A stretch of DNA of 49,811 nucleotides from CALAGJ01 sp964293305 (GCA_964293305.1 CAXYYO010000024.1:1-49811); one strand, 5' to 3'. Counted from the first letter of the stretch, positions 17,847 through 27,004 are shown. Notes: a model not told the origin generated them from the letters alone. A program made the numbers and translations.

Positions 17847-18821
17847 CTATCCCAAAAGCTTCACGGCTTCTTTTGCAAAATATGTAGCTATTAAATCTGC
17901 ACCTGCTCGTTTTATGGATGTAAGCGTTTCTAGAATAGCTTGTTGTTCATCTATCCAACCATTTGCAGCGGCTGCCTTTATCATGGCATATTCACCACTT
18001 ACCTGATAAGCACTTACTGGTATATGCACAGTATTTTTTACTTCTCTTATAATATCTAAATACGCAAGTGCAGGTTTTATCATTACAATATCTGCCCCTT
18101 CTTGTACATCCAACTGTACTTCTCTCAGTGCTTCCAATCTGTTGGCAGTATTCATCTGGTAAGTTTTTTTATCTCCAAAACCAGGTGCACTTTCCAAAGC
18201 ATCCCTAAATGGGCCATAAAAACTGGAAGCATATTTTGCACTATAACTCATAATGCCGGTGCGGCTATATCCATTTTCTTCCAATGCTTCTCTTATAGCG
18301 CCTACACGGCCATCCATCATATCACTAGGTGCTAAAAAATCTGCCCCGCAGGCTGCATGGCTCAGGCTCATCTGTACTAAAGCATAAACAGTTTCATCAT
18401 TAATAATTTCATTACCCTCCACTATGCCATCATGCCCATAGAGTGAATATGGATCTAATGCCACATCCGTCATAATAATCATTTCAGGTAGAATATTTTT
18501 TATCTCTTTAATGCTTCTTTGCATTAGCCCATCAGGGTTTGATGCGGCATGTCCGGAATTATCTTTTTCCTTATCTTTCACTTTTACAAAAAGTAATACA
18601 GCACGTAGTCCCATATTCCATAGCTCTTTTACAGTAGCAAGTGTATGATCTAAACTGCATCTATAATATCCAGGCATTGAAGGAATTTCAATTTTTACAT
18701 CATCTCCTTCATCTATAAAAAGGGGTACTATAAAATCTTGTGGTTGTAGTTTTGTTTCTGCTAAAAGATTTCTTATTACTTCATTTTTTCGAAGTATGCG
18801 TGGGCGATGTGGTAATAACAT
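17847..18821 (-). CDS. hemB: Porphobilinogen synthase (delta-aminolevulinate dehydratase) HemB
   Basis: 324 residues, TIM barrel. HemB joins two 5-aminolevulinate molecules into porphobilinogen. Seen: N-terminal arm RPRILRKNEVIRNLLAET, the metal-region TDVALDPYSLYGHDGIV, SDMMDGRVGAIREAL, KYASSFYGPFRDA with the first Schiff-base Lys, and MIKPALAYLDI with the second. The zinc-site cysteines of the animal enzyme are replaced by Ala/Asp types, as in the magnesium-dependent bacterial form. Last gene of the minus-strand haem run, 93 bases after hemF. It converges on the second DUF3857 copy. Confidence 0.95.
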   Translation of the reverse strand: MLLPHRPRILRKNEVIRNLLAETKLQPQDFIVPLFIDEGDDVKIEIPSMPGYYRCSLDHTLATVKELWNMGLRAVLLFVKVKDKEKDNSGHAASNPDGLMQRSIKEIKNILPEMIIMTDVALDPYSLYGHDGIVEGNEIINDETVYALVQMSLSHAACGADFLAPSDMMDGRVGAIREALEENGYSRTGIMSYSAKYASSFYGPFRDALESAPGFGDKKTYQMNTANRLEALREVQLDVQEGADIVMIKPALAYLDIIREVKNTVHIPVSAYQVSGEYAMIKAAAANGWIDEQQAILETLTSIKRAGADLIATYFAKEAVKLLG

Positions 18822-18914
18822 ATAATTTTTTAATGCTTATTTTAAATTCAATAAACCTTTCTATTCTATTCGAGAACAATAAAAAAATAAGTTCTCCTTC
18901 ATATAAGTATCCCT

Positions 18915-19841
18915 CTAATTTACCCAATCTACAGGATGCAAGCATACCTGCTGTAGTTTATATTCTTCACTACCTACTATGGGATAATAGTTGTAATCAA
19001 AACGTACCGTAGGAGGTAGGCTCATCAAAATACTTTCAGTTCTGCCATTTGTTTTTAATCCGAAAATTGTACCCCTATCATGTACTAAATTAAACTCAGT
19101 GTATCTGCCTCTTCTTATTTCTTGCCAATATTTCTGCGCAGCAGTATATTCTGTATTTTTTCTTTTCTGTACAATGGGTATGTATGCATCTTTAAAGGCA
19201 TGTCCACAACGCATTCCAAAGTCTATCCACTTTGTAGTGTCCATCATAGCAGTGGGTCTTTGATAATCATAAAATATGCCACCAATACCTCTCCGCTCTC
19301 CCTGTCTGTGATGGTTTACAAAATAGTTATCGCAATCCTTTTTAAACTGATTATAAAAGGTAGCATTGTATTCATTGCAACAACTTTGATACACTCCATG
19401 AAAAAGCTGTGCATCCTCTTTAAATAAATAATAGGGTGTAAGGTCTGTGCCACCACCAAACCAACGATCTATACAAACGCCACTAGAATCGTACAGTTCA
19501 AACATTCTATAGTTACAATGTACTGTAGGTACAAACGGATTAGATGGATGTATTACTAAACTCAATCCACAAGCAAACCATTGCTCACCATTATTTGCGG
19601 ATATATGTTGCAGTTGGCTGCGCATTTGCGGAGTTAAGTTACCATACACTACAGAAGTATTAACGCCCCCTTTTTCTATAAATGCACCACCACTTATTAC
19701 CCTAGTTTTACCACCACCACCGCCGGGTCGTTCCCATTTATCTTCAATAAATGTAGCAGCCCCATCTTCCTTTTCTAAAGCATCACAAATAAAATCCTGC
19801 AAGTCATTGATTTTATTGATCCAGTCTTCTTTTATATCCAA
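18915..19841 (-). CDS. hemF: Oxygen-dependent coproporphyrinogen III oxidase HemF
   Basis: 308 residues. HemF uses O2 to decarboxylate two propionates of coproporphyrinogen III to vinyls, giving protoporphyrinogen IX. Seen: KWERPGGGGGKTRVISGGAFIEKGGVN, the family's Gly-rich start; HPSNPFVPTVHCNYR; WFGGGTDLTPYYL; GIGGIFYDY; and LVHDRGTIFGLKTNGRTESILMSLPP at the end. Length normal. Its presence indicates a cell that can grow with oxygen; the oxygen-independent HemN is not in the window. It follows the sulfatase by 44 bases in the same direction. Confidence 0.95.
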   Translation of the reverse strand: MDIKEDWINKINDLQDFICDALEKEDGAATFIEDKWERPGGGGGKTRVISGGAFIEKGGVNTSVVYGNLTPQMRSQLQHISANNGEQWFACGLSLVIHPSNPFVPTVHCNYRMFELYDSSGVCIDRWFGGGTDLTPYYLFKEDAQLFHGVYQSCCNEYNATFYNQFKKDCDNYFVNHHRQGERRGIGGIFYDYQRPTAMMDTTKWIDFGMRCGHAFKDAYIPIVQKRKNTEYTAAQKYWQEIRRGRYTEFNLVHDRGTIFGLKTNGRTESILMSLPPTVRFDYNYYPIVGSEEYKLQQVCLHPVDWVN

Positions 19842-19885
19842 TACTTTTTATTTTTATCAATGAATTTATGATGTATTTTTTCTAT

Positions 19886-21223
19886 TTATTTCATACTGTT
19901 TAGCACATCCGTAAAACTGTTTTTTAGTGCCAATTCATCTGCTGTAAGCGATGCATCGGGTATGGCATTCAACTCAAGCGGGTCTATCATCATATTATAG
20001 AAACCGGGATTGTGATAAGAGCCTCCATTGTCCTCATACAACTTATAAGTTTTATTCTGTACCCATCTGGAAGGTATCACACCATTGGAGGATGTGTCTA
20101 AGATATGATGACAAAAAATATAGTCTCTTGGAGTACCCGATTTCCCTTTTAATTGCTCCGCAAAACTTCTTCCATCCAATATACCTAAGCTACTAGGTTT
20201 TGGAAAACCTGCAATATCTGCAAGTGTGGGAATGAAGTCAGTGAAATCAACCAAGTCATTATTGATACCATTAGTAATAATACCCGGGCAATAAACAAAG
20301 AGCGGTACATGCGTGCCATAGGAATTAGTTTCTTTTTTGCCACCTTGTATGGTTTGGCCATTAAAGAGGCTCACTACTCCTTCCGGGGATCCATTATCTC
20401 CTGCAAAAACAAATATGGTACGCTTATCTATATTGAGTTTTTTTGTTTCATCCATCAGCAGTTTTATTTTTTTATCAAAGTAAGCAACCATATCAGGAAA
20501 AAAACGAGAACTAAAATTTAATGGATCACTATCCCAACTGTCAAACTCTTTTTGATCTGGTGTGGGAGATATAGGAGAGTGAGTTAAGTTGGTGGCATAA
20601 TACATAAAGAAAGACTCATCCTTATTGCGTTGCATAAATGAAATCATACTATCAGAAAAAATATCTTCGGAATATTTTCCTGCTGTTTGTGCTTCGGGTA
20701 TAAATGCGTTGTTGGTATAAAGCACTGGGTCTTTAAATCTTGAACCACCATCAGACTCCGGGCTAATTTCATAAGGCAACCACACTACATAATTGTCAAA
20801 ACCAAAACTATTTATACGTGCACCGCCGCCATCTAATTGCCATTTGCCTGCATAGCAGGTTTTATATCCATTTTCTTTAAACATATTGCCAATGGTTTTT
20901 GATGCTGGATTCATAATTCCCCAGTTACCATAGTTTCTAAAACAATATTTACCGGTAAGCAGCATAGACCTTGTGGGGCAGCATATTGGAGATGAAAAAC
21001 ACTGTGTAAAACGCATGCCTTCGTTTGCCAGCATGTCCATATTTGGAGTGCTATAAGATTCTCCTCCATTTACCGAAGGTATCTCATAACCAAAATCATC
21101 CGCTACTATAAAAATTACATTTGGCTTTGATAAATCCTGTGCCAGCTTAGGCGGGTCATTCTCCTTGCATTTACATCCACTTACGGCAAGTACGCACAAC
21201 AAGATGATGGTGATATTTTTCAT
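19886..21223 (-). CDS. Sulfatase (type I, formylglycine-dependent), lipoprotein
   Basis: 445 residues. Signal peptide with lipobox at Cys17 (LAVSGC), so membrane-anchored. Alkaline-phosphatase-superfamily sulfatase: metal ligands in IFIVADDFGYE, the maturation motif CCPTR (Cys81 to be oxidised to formylglycine, then P-x-R) followed by SMLLTG, GKWQLDGGG, and FAGDNGSPEG with later Asp/Asn metal ligands. It hydrolyses a sulfate ester, perhaps on a polysaccharide; substrate unknown. No maturase (FGE/anSME) is nearby. It is odd in place: between hemE (50 bases) and hemF (44 bases), same strand, so likely read with the haem operon although unrelated in function. Confidence 0.88.
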   Translation of the reverse strand: MKNITIILLCVLAVSGCKCKENDPPKLAQDLSKPNVIFIVADDFGYEIPSVNGGESYSTPNMDMLANEGMRFTQCFSSPICCPTRSMLLTGKYCFRNYGNWGIMNPASKTIGNMFKENGYKTCYAGKWQLDGGGARINSFGFDNYVVWLPYEISPESDGGSRFKDPVLYTNNAFIPEAQTAGKYSEDIFSDSMISFMQRNKDESFFMYYATNLTHSPISPTPDQKEFDSWDSDPLNFSSRFFPDMVAYFDKKIKLLMDETKKLNIDKRTIFVFAGDNGSPEGVVSLFNGQTIQGGKKETNSYGTHVPLFVYCPGIITNGINNDLVDFTDFIPTLADIAGFPKPSSLGILDGRSFAEQLKGKSGTPRDYIFCHHILDTSSNGVIPSRWVQNKTYKLYEDNGGSYHNPGFYNMMIDPLELNAIPDASLTADELALKNSFTDVLNSMK

Positions 21224-21273
21224 CTGATAAAACTTTAGTGCACTAAAATACGATTTTATAATAGAACAGGTTT

Positions 21274-22311
21274 TTACTGCTTGGCAGAATGAGTTTTCAC
21301 CGCGTCCACAAATGCTTTAGCATGATCTACAGGTACATTTGGCAATATGCCATGGCCAAGATTTGCAATATGTTTGTATCCTCCAAAATCATCCAACATT
21401 TTTTGAACAGATTTCTTTATATCCGGTATGGGCGACAGCAGCTTTGCAGGATCAAAATTACCTTGCAATACCATATTTTCTCCGGCAAACTTTCTGGCCA
21501 TTTGTGGAGCAATACACCAATCAATACCAACAGCTGCGGCACCTGTGGCAGACATGGCCTCTAAAGAATGCCAGGCCCCTTTTGCAAAAAGAATAACACG
21601 AGTTTCATCTTTTAATGCAGCTGTTATTTGTTGTAGATAGGGCAATGAAATAACAGCAAAATCTTCCGGCGATAAAAGTCCGCCCCAGCTATCAAATACC
21701 TGTACCACATCCGCTCCGGCCTTTACTTGTGCTTTTAGGTAACTGATGGTAGTATCTGTTATCATTTGCAAAAGTCGATGTGCCAATGCAGGTTGTGTAT
21801 AACAAAATGCCTTTGCTTCATCAAAAGTCTTACTGCCTTTGCCCTGTACCATATAGCAAAGTAAAGTCCAGGGAGCACCTGCAAAACCAATGAGTGGCAC
21901 ACGCCCATTCAACTCTTTTTTTGTTAAGGAGAGTGCATCAAATACATATCCTAAGGATTCATTAACCTTAGGTATTTGTAATTGATTTAAGTCAAGTTCA
22001 TTTTTAATAGGGTGGGGTAGTAGAGGGCCTTTTCCTTCCACCATTTGTACTTCCATGCCCATGGCCTGTGGCACTACCAAAATATCAGAAAAGATAATAG
22101 CAGCATCTACACCTACCTGATCAACAGGCTGCAGCGTAATAGCAGTGGCCAATTCAGGATTTTGGCATCTTTCAAAGAAAGAATATTTTGCTTTTAGCTT
22201 CATGTAGTCCGGCAGGTAGCGGCCTGCTTGGCGCATCATCCATACCGGCGTTCTTTCTGTAGGTTTGCCATCTAAAACACGCAGTAAAATATCATTTTTT
22301 AACACATTCAT
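21274..22311 (-). CDS. hemE: Uroporphyrinogen decarboxylase HemE
   Basis: 345 residues, TIM barrel. HemE removes four acetate carboxyls from uroporphyrinogen III to make coproporphyrinogen III. Seen: the N-terminal signature PVWMMRQAGRYLPDY, IIFSDILVVPQAMG with the catalytic Asp, GFAGAPWTLLCYMV, VQVFDSWGGLLSP, VLQGNFDPAKLL and NLGHGILPNVP. Length normal. Part of hemA-C-D-E run; starts 31 bases after hemD. Several frames read on the opposite strand here but have no protein character. Confidence 0.96.
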   Translation of the reverse strand: MNVLKNDILLRVLDGKPTERTPVWMMRQAGRYLPDYMKLKAKYSFFERCQNPELATAITLQPVDQVGVDAAIIFSDILVVPQAMGMEVQMVEGKGPLLPHPIKNELDLNQLQIPKVNESLGYVFDALSLTKKELNGRVPLIGFAGAPWTLLCYMVQGKGSKTFDEAKAFCYTQPALAHRLLQMITDTTISYLKAQVKAGADVVQVFDSWGGLLSPEDFAVISLPYLQQITAALKDETRVILFAKGAWHSLEAMSATGAAAVGIDWCIAPQMARKFAGENMVLQGNFDPAKLLSPIPDIKKSVQKMLDDFGGYKHIANLGHGILPNVPVDHAKAFVDAVKTHSAKQ

Positions 22312-22342
22312 ATCAATTGAAAATTATAATTCGTTTAGCTAA

Positions 22343-23041
22343 TTAATTACATAAAAAATGTATAGTTTCATTCAACAAAACTTTGGCATTTGCAGATGAA
22401 CTTATCCTTAGTTGATTGTCGCAAAATTTCTTTATGGATTCCGCTGTTGTATCTCCTATAGCATATACAACAGTATGTGGTGATAGGTTGTTCACTGAAA
22501 AAAAACTTTCTACTGCGGATGGACTAAAAAAAAGTATGGCATCATATTGTTTTGTGATAATCTGTGGCGTAAGTTTGGTATGATACACAGGTATTTCAAA
22601 GAAGCGAATGCCAGCATTGATGAGCTTTTTGGGCAATACATCCAACCTGATATTGCCACAAAAAAAATAGCATGGTGTGTTGGATTTTTGGTCAATGATT
22701 AAGTCGGCCAATGTAGATGCGTTTGATGCCGTATGAATTGTTACATTGCCCTGTGCAAATTCCTTTATACTTTTTTCTGTACCATTGCCCGATATGGTAT
22801 ATATATGCTGAATTGATTTTAAAAATGGTAAATCCTTTACTGCATGTAGCGCATTTGCACTTGTAAATATGGCTTGATGAATCTGGTTATCTCTTTCAGG
22901 AATTTTCTCTTGTATTTGCTGATTGTTATAAGGTATCGTTTCAATAAAAGCAATGCATTTTACATATACTTTTTCATTACCATTGTGAATCAGGTTTTCT
23001 GATAAAATTTTTGTGGACAATATGGTTTTTTCACTGTGCAT
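22343..23041 (-). CDS. hemD: Uroporphyrinogen-III synthase HemD (divergent)
   Basis: 232 residues. HemD inverts ring D and closes hydroxymethylbilane to uroporphyrinogen III. The family is poorly conserved and I call it from pattern and position: a two-domain alternation with IFTSANALHAV near residue 60, YTISGNGTEKSI, YFFCGNIRLDVLP, FFEIPVYHT, and AILFFSPSAVESFF near 170, followed by YAIGDTTAESI. These correspond to the usual TSxxAV and FxSPSAV and IGxxTA motifs. It lies between hemC and hemE, which fixes the identity. A short GC hairpin (23046-23061) sits just upstream of the ATG. Confidence 0.9.
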   Translation of the reverse strand: MHSEKTILSTKILSENLIHNGNEKVYVKCIAFIETIPYNNQQIQEKIPERDNQIHQAIFTSANALHAVKDLPFLKSIQHIYTISGNGTEKSIKEFAQGNVTIHTASNASTLADLIIDQKSNTPCYFFCGNIRLDVLPKKLINAGIRFFEIPVYHTKLTPQIITKQYDAILFFSPSAVESFFSVNNLSPHTVVYAIGDTTAESIKKFCDNQLRISSSANAKVLLNETIHFLCN

Positions 23042-23045
23042 TAAT

Positions 23046-23061
23046 CATTGCCCGTTGGGCT
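23046..23061. repeat. Short intergenic hairpin, CATTgCCCGnnGGGc family
   Basis: CATTGCCCGTTGGGCT followed by an A-run, in the 55-base gap between hemC and hemD; in the hemD mRNA it would form a GCCC/GGGC hairpin five bases before the ATG. Confidence 0.5.
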
Positions 23062-23096
23062 AAAAAAATAATATTTTATTGTTAATAATAACGGAC

Positions 23097-24038
23097 CTAA
23101 AAAGGGGTATTGATTTTTCGAACTAACTGATCAGCACCATTTCTTAATAAAGATTCACCTGCAATTTTTCCAATCATATCTGCTTCTTGTATAGGCAATT
23201 GTAGTTTTATTTCTTTTTTTTCTTTGCCATTCGGCGAAAAAATATTTCCATTTAAAGTGATGATACCCGCATGCATTGTGGCTAAAGCACTGATGGGTGC
23301 TGAGCATCCGCCTTGTAGCGAATTTAAAAAATCTCTTTCTGCCTTTGTGCAGATGGCCGTTTCTGAATGATTTATAAAATTGAGTAGTTGTACGTTTTTT
23401 TCATCATCCGATCGGCAAACTACTACCACGGCACCCTGTGCAGGTGCAGGCAGCATCCAGTTTAAATCAATGGAATGTGAAGGTCTTAGATGAATGCGCT
23501 CCAAACCTGCGGCAGCAAAAATGGCTCCATGCCAACCACTGTTTTCAAGCTTTTGTAAGCGAGTATTTACATTTCCCCGAAGGTTTTCTATAGTCGTATT
23601 TGGAAAATAATGCAACCATTGAGCCCTGCGTCTTATACTACTTGTGGCTATTATTCCTGTAAAATTTTTTTCTGAAAATGTTGTGTCTTCTATATCAGTT
23701 GGAAATTTATTAGTCGCTCCATTTTTATAGACCAATATATCCTTACAACTAGCTCTTTCCAACACCGCTGCCTGATGTAATCCTTTTGCTAATTGTACAG
23801 GCACATCCTTAAAGCTATGCACAGCAATGTCAATTTGGTTTGACAGTAGTGCAGCATCTAACGCTTTAGTAAAAACACCTTGCACACCCATAGCATATAG
23901 CGGAGTTACTAGATCAGTATCGCCATCACTTTTAATAGGAACTAGTGTAGATGCTATGCACTGTGCATCCAATAATTTTTTTACAGTGTTGGCCTGCCAG
24001 AGTGCCAGCTGACTATCTCTTGTACCTATGCGAATCAT
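23097..24038 (-). CDS. hemC: Hydroxymethylbilane synthase HemC
   Basis: 313 residues. HemC polymerises four porphobilinogens on a dipyrromethane cofactor. Seen: the start MIRIGTRDSQLALWQA, GVFTKALDAALLSNQIDIAVHSFKDVP with the catalytic Asp, ATSSIRRRAQWLHYFP and NLRGNVNTRLQKL for cofactor carboxylate binding, LPAPAQGAVVV, and LQGGCSAPI with Cys245 holding the cofactor. All key residues are present. It starts 2 bases after the hemA stop, so the pair is tightly coupled. Confidence 0.97.
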   Translation of the reverse strand: MIRIGTRDSQLALWQANTVKKLLDAQCIASTLVPIKSDGDTDLVTPLYAMGVQGVFTKALDAALLSNQIDIAVHSFKDVPVQLAKGLHQAAVLERASCKDILVYKNGATNKFPTDIEDTTFSEKNFTGIIATSSIRRRAQWLHYFPNTTIENLRGNVNTRLQKLENSGWHGAIFAAAGLERIHLRPSHSIDLNWMLPAPAQGAVVVVCRSDDEKNVQLLNFINHSETAICTKAERDFLNSLQGGCSAPISALATMHAGIITLNGNIFSPNGKEKKEIKLQLPIQEADMIGKIAGESLLRNGADQLVRKINTPF

Positions 24039-24040
24039 TT

Positions 24041-25246
24041 TTATGCTATAAGGGTGATATACTCGTTAATTGCTTTTATAAAACAGCAACCTGGAGCTGT
24101 TTTTACACGCATTTCTGCAGCCAGATTATTAACCACCTGCTGAATTTTTTTTGGTTCGGGCTGCCTCATGTCCACAATCGTTTTTTGAAACATTGGGCAT
24201 GCATGTATGGTCTCTAGTCTTAAACGTGCTGCTTGTATTACTGGCACATTGCGCCTATACATTAACCAGTCTTTAAATTCTGAATGATGCTCTAAGATAA
24301 GATCTGTTGCAGCAGGTATTGCAGCCTGCCGTGTTGAAAGGGTTTCGTCATTGACTTTGCTCAGCATGTCCACATTCATCAGACAAATTCCTTCTTGGTG
24401 GAGTAAACTGGGGTCAATATTTTCTGGTACTGATAAATCAATTAAAATTTTTGATGCCCCTTTTGATATCATATTCATTGTAATGATGGGAGTATCTGAT
24501 TGTGTGGCCACGATAATGATATCTGATACTTTTACCGCCTCCGGCAATGATGACCAAGGTAAGTTTTTTAATTGATACAATGCAGATAACTCCTGCGCAT
24601 TGTCAGCAGTACGATTGATAAGGGTTATGTCTTTTGCTTGGGTATAGTCTAACAAGTTTTTACAAGTATTTCTACCTATTTTTCCGGTACCTGCTATTAA
24701 TATTTTTTTGCTGCGCAATGAACCTGCCTTGTCCTTTAAATATTGTATGGCTGCAAATGCAACCGAAACCGTACCACTACTCAGCATGGTTTTGTTTCGT
24801 ACTTGTTTGGCACATTGTAGTGCTGTATTGATAAGCCGCTCTAAGAAAGGCCCTGTACATTTGTGTTCTTTGGCTATTTTAAAGGCTTGCTTTATTTGGC
24901 CTGTTATTTCGTAATCGCCCAGCATTTGAGAATCTAAACCTGAAGCAACTTCCATTAAATGTATTTCTGCTTCCTGTCCTGATTTTACGTACATCTGCTC
25001 ACTTAAATCTGCTACATATTTACAATTACTATGCAGCCAATTCAATATATCATTTGGAGATGTGGTTAGGGCATAAATTTCAGTTCTATTACAGGTGCTA
25101 AGGATAAAAAACTCTTGAAATGAGGACGGTAAATCACCCTTACAAATAGTTTCATATTGTTCTTTGGAAAAAGAAAAGCGGCCTCTACTATTGAGATCCG
25201 TTTTTTTATAATTGATACCCACAATATGAAGCTGATTACTACTCAT
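24041..25246 (-). CDS. hemA: Glutamyl-tRNA reductase HemA
   Basis: 401 residues. HemA reduces glutamyl-tRNA(Glu) with NADPH to glutamate-1-semialdehyde, the entry step of C5 haem synthesis. Seen: catalytic Cys52 in ILSTCNRTEIYAL, GLDSQMLGDYEITGQIKQAF, the NADPH site ILIAGTGKIGRNTCKNL, TLINRTADNAQEL, and the C-terminal dimerisation helices after LIDLSVPENIDPSL. First gene of the minus-strand haem operon, divergent from hemH. The next enzyme of the path, HemL, is not in the window. Confidence 0.96.
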   Translation of the reverse strand: MSSNQLHIVGINYKKTDLNSRGRFSFSKEQYETICKGDLPSSFQEFFILSTCNRTEIYALTTSPNDILNWLHSNCKYVADLSEQMYVKSGQEAEIHLMEVASGLDSQMLGDYEITGQIKQAFKIAKEHKCTGPFLERLINTALQCAKQVRNKTMLSSGTVSVAFAAIQYLKDKAGSLRSKKILIAGTGKIGRNTCKNLLDYTQAKDITLINRTADNAQELSALYQLKNLPWSSLPEAVKVSDIIIVATQSDTPIITMNMISKGASKILIDLSVPENIDPSLLHQEGICLMNVDMLSKVNDETLSTRQAAIPAATDLILEHHSEFKDWLMYRRNVPVIQAARLRLETIHACPMFQKTIVDMRQPEPKKIQQVVNNLAAEMRVKTAPGCCFIKAINEYITLIA

Positions 25247-25257
25247 TTAAGCCGCTG

Positions 25258-25265
25258 CAAAATTA
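25258..25265 (-). promoter_or_regulatory. Possible -7 element TAATTTTG before hemA
   Basis: Exact TAnnTTTG on minus, 11 bases before the hemA ATG; a TTTC lies at a 21-base spacing upstream. Confidence 0.35.
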
Positions 25266-25356
25266 ACTGCACATGGTGTGACATCCGAAACAAATAAGTC
25301 ATGAATCTGTCATTTCTTTTTATAAGCACATGGAAAAATAATTTGTACAACTTATT

Positions 25357-25371
25357 CATTAGCCGAAGGCA
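25357..25371. repeat. Hairpin-family variant between hemA and hemH
   Basis: CATTAGCCGAAGGCAA: a shortened version of the CATTgCCCGnaGGGc unit, with GCC and GGC arms, followed by an A-rich stretch. Confidence 0.35.
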
Positions 25372-25392
25372 ACAAAAAGAAATAACACCTGT

Positions 25393-25400
25393 TACATTTG
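25393..25400 (+). promoter_or_regulatory. -7 element TACATTTG before hemH
   Basis: Exact TAnnTTTG on plus, 15 bases before the chosen hemH ATG. No clear TTTG at -33. Confidence 0.4.
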
Positions 25401-25415
25401 CAATCTTTTTATAGT

Positions 25416-26456
25416 ATGAGCAAACAGGCTTTGATTTTAGTGAATTTGGGTTCACCAGAAAGTACATCTGTTAAGGATGTAAGAAAATACCTAAATGAAT
25501 TTTTGATGGATGAGCGGGTAATTGATATTCCTTATTTGCTCAGATTATTTTTGGTTAAAGGAATCATTGCCCCATTTAGAGCACCAAAAAGTGCGGCCGC
25601 ATATAGGTCAGTTTGGAGGAAGGAAGGAAGCCCATTAATTGTAAACAGCAAACAACTACAACAGGCTGTTCAAAAAATATCAAATATCCCTGTTGAAATT
25701 GCTATGCGCTATGGAAATCCCACTCCTGTGGATGTGTACAAAAAATTGGCAAATGAAAATCCTGATTTGGAAGAAGTAATTGTAATGCCACTCTATCCGC
25801 ATTATGCCATGAGTAGTTATGAAACTGCGGCTGAGTATATGGTAACAGAACATGCCAAAGGTGGGTATAGGTTTACATTAAAAATGGTAGCACCATTTTA
25901 TAAAAATGAAAACTATCTATATGCATTATCAGAAAGTATAAAACCTTATTTGGAACAACCCTACGATAAGATATTATTCAGTTATCATGGTATTCCTGAG
26001 CGACATATCAAAAAAGGAGATATTACAGGATGTCATTGTTTGCAAAATGAAAACTGTTGTCAAATAGATTCTCCTGCTCATGATTTTTGCTACAGACACC
26101 AGTGTTATGAAACTACAAAGCTGGTGGCGGAAAAGCTACAAATACCAAAAGAAAAAATGGAGCAAAGTTTTCAATCAAGATTGGGCAGGGATCCTTGGCT
26201 CACTCCATACACTGCGGCCAGATTGGAACAACTTCCCAAGGAAGGAGTAAAAGATTTAATAATAGTTTGTCCTGCATTTGTAAGTGATTGTTTGGAAACA
26301 TTGGAAGAAATAGCAGAAGAGGGGAAAGAGAGTTTTTTGCATGCAGGAGGTAAATCGATTACTGTAATACCTTGTATGAATATACAACCTGAATGGATAA
26401 AAACAGTGGCTACATTAACCGGCATCCTAGAAGATGAAGCCATAACTATTGCATGA
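25416..26456 (+). CDS. hemH: Ferrochelatase HemH
   Basis: 346 residues from ATG 25416; a TTG six codons upstream is less likely, as KQALILVNLGSP starts the fold and the -7 element lies just before. HemH inserts ferrous iron into protoporphyrin IX. Seen: LVNLGSPES, AIRYG-like IAMRYGNPT, PLYPHYAMSSYETA, the catalytic-His loop ILFSYHGIPERHI, QSRLGRDPWLTPYT, and VVCP-like IIVCPAFVSDCLETLEEIAEEG with metal-ligand Glu. A Cys cluster (CHCLQNENCCQ) sits mid-protein. It overlaps hemJ by four bases (ATGA), so the two final haem steps are coupled. Confidence 0.96.
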   Translation: MSKQALILVNLGSPESTSVKDVRKYLNEFLMDERVIDIPYLLRLFLVKGIIAPFRAPKSAAAYRSVWRKEGSPLIVNSKQLQQAVQKISNIPVEIAMRYGNPTPVDVYKKLANENPDLEEVIVMPLYPHYAMSSYETAAEYMVTEHAKGGYRFTLKMVAPFYKNENYLYALSESIKPYLEQPYDKILFSYHGIPERHIKKGDITGCHCLQNENCCQIDSPAHDFCYRHQCYETTKLVAEKLQIPKEKMEQSFQSRLGRDPWLTPYTAARLEQLPKEGVKDLIIVCPAFVSDCLETLEEIAEEGKESFLHAGGKSITVIPCMNIQPEWIKTVATLTGILEDEAITIA

Positions 26457-27004
26457 TGTATTTGTATTTGAAAGCACTGCATGTCATTTTTGTGGTAACC
26501 TGGTTTGCGGGTATGTTTTACATGCCTCGTTTATTTATCTATCACACTGAAGCAAATGAAGCAGAAGAAATTGTGAAAGAAGCAATTCAAAGGCAATTTA
26601 AACTGATGATGAAGCGGCTTTGGTATGGAATTACTTGGCCCTCTGCCTTGCTTACATTGGTGCTTGGTAACACAGTATTATATGAAGGAGGCTGGTATAA
26701 AACCCTTTTTGAGCCTGCGGGTAAGTGGTTATTGATAAAACTGATATTCGTATTGTTTTTATATCTCTATCATTTCAGTTTACACATCATTTTTAGACAA
26801 CAGGAAAAAAATATATTTCGCTACAGCTCCCAGCAGTTAAGGATTTGGAATGAAGTAGCCACCATTTTTTTAGTTTCTATTGTTTCTCTTGCAGTTGTAA
26901 AAGAAGCTACCAGTTGGGCCTGGAGTGTGGGTGGGTTAATAGCTTTTATTGTATTGTTAATGAGTGGCATTTGGGTGTATAAAAAGATTAGGATGCGGGG
27001 TTGA
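26453..27004 (+). CDS. hemJ: Protoporphyrinogen oxidase HemJ
   Basis: 183 residues, four membrane segments, UPF0093/HemJ family. It oxidises protoporphyrinogen IX to protoporphyrin IX and passes electrons to the respiratory chain. Seen: the first helix LKALHVIFVVTWFAGMFYMPRLF with the conserved His and RLF, a LMMKRLWYGITWP stretch, GKWLLIKLIFVLFLYLYH with the conserved Lys and His, and a closing membrane helix. It is coupled to hemH, whose substrate it makes. Protein may bind haem itself through the conserved His. Confidence 0.92.
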   Translation: MMYLYLKALHVIFVVTWFAGMFYMPRLFIYHTEANEAEEIVKEAIQRQFKLMMKRLWYGITWPSALLTLVLGNTVLYEGGWYKTLFEPAGKWLLIKLIFVLFLYLYHFSLHIIFRQQEKNIFRYSSQQLRIWNEVATIFLVSIVSLAVVKEATSWAWSVGGLIAFIVLLMSGIWVYKKIRMRG

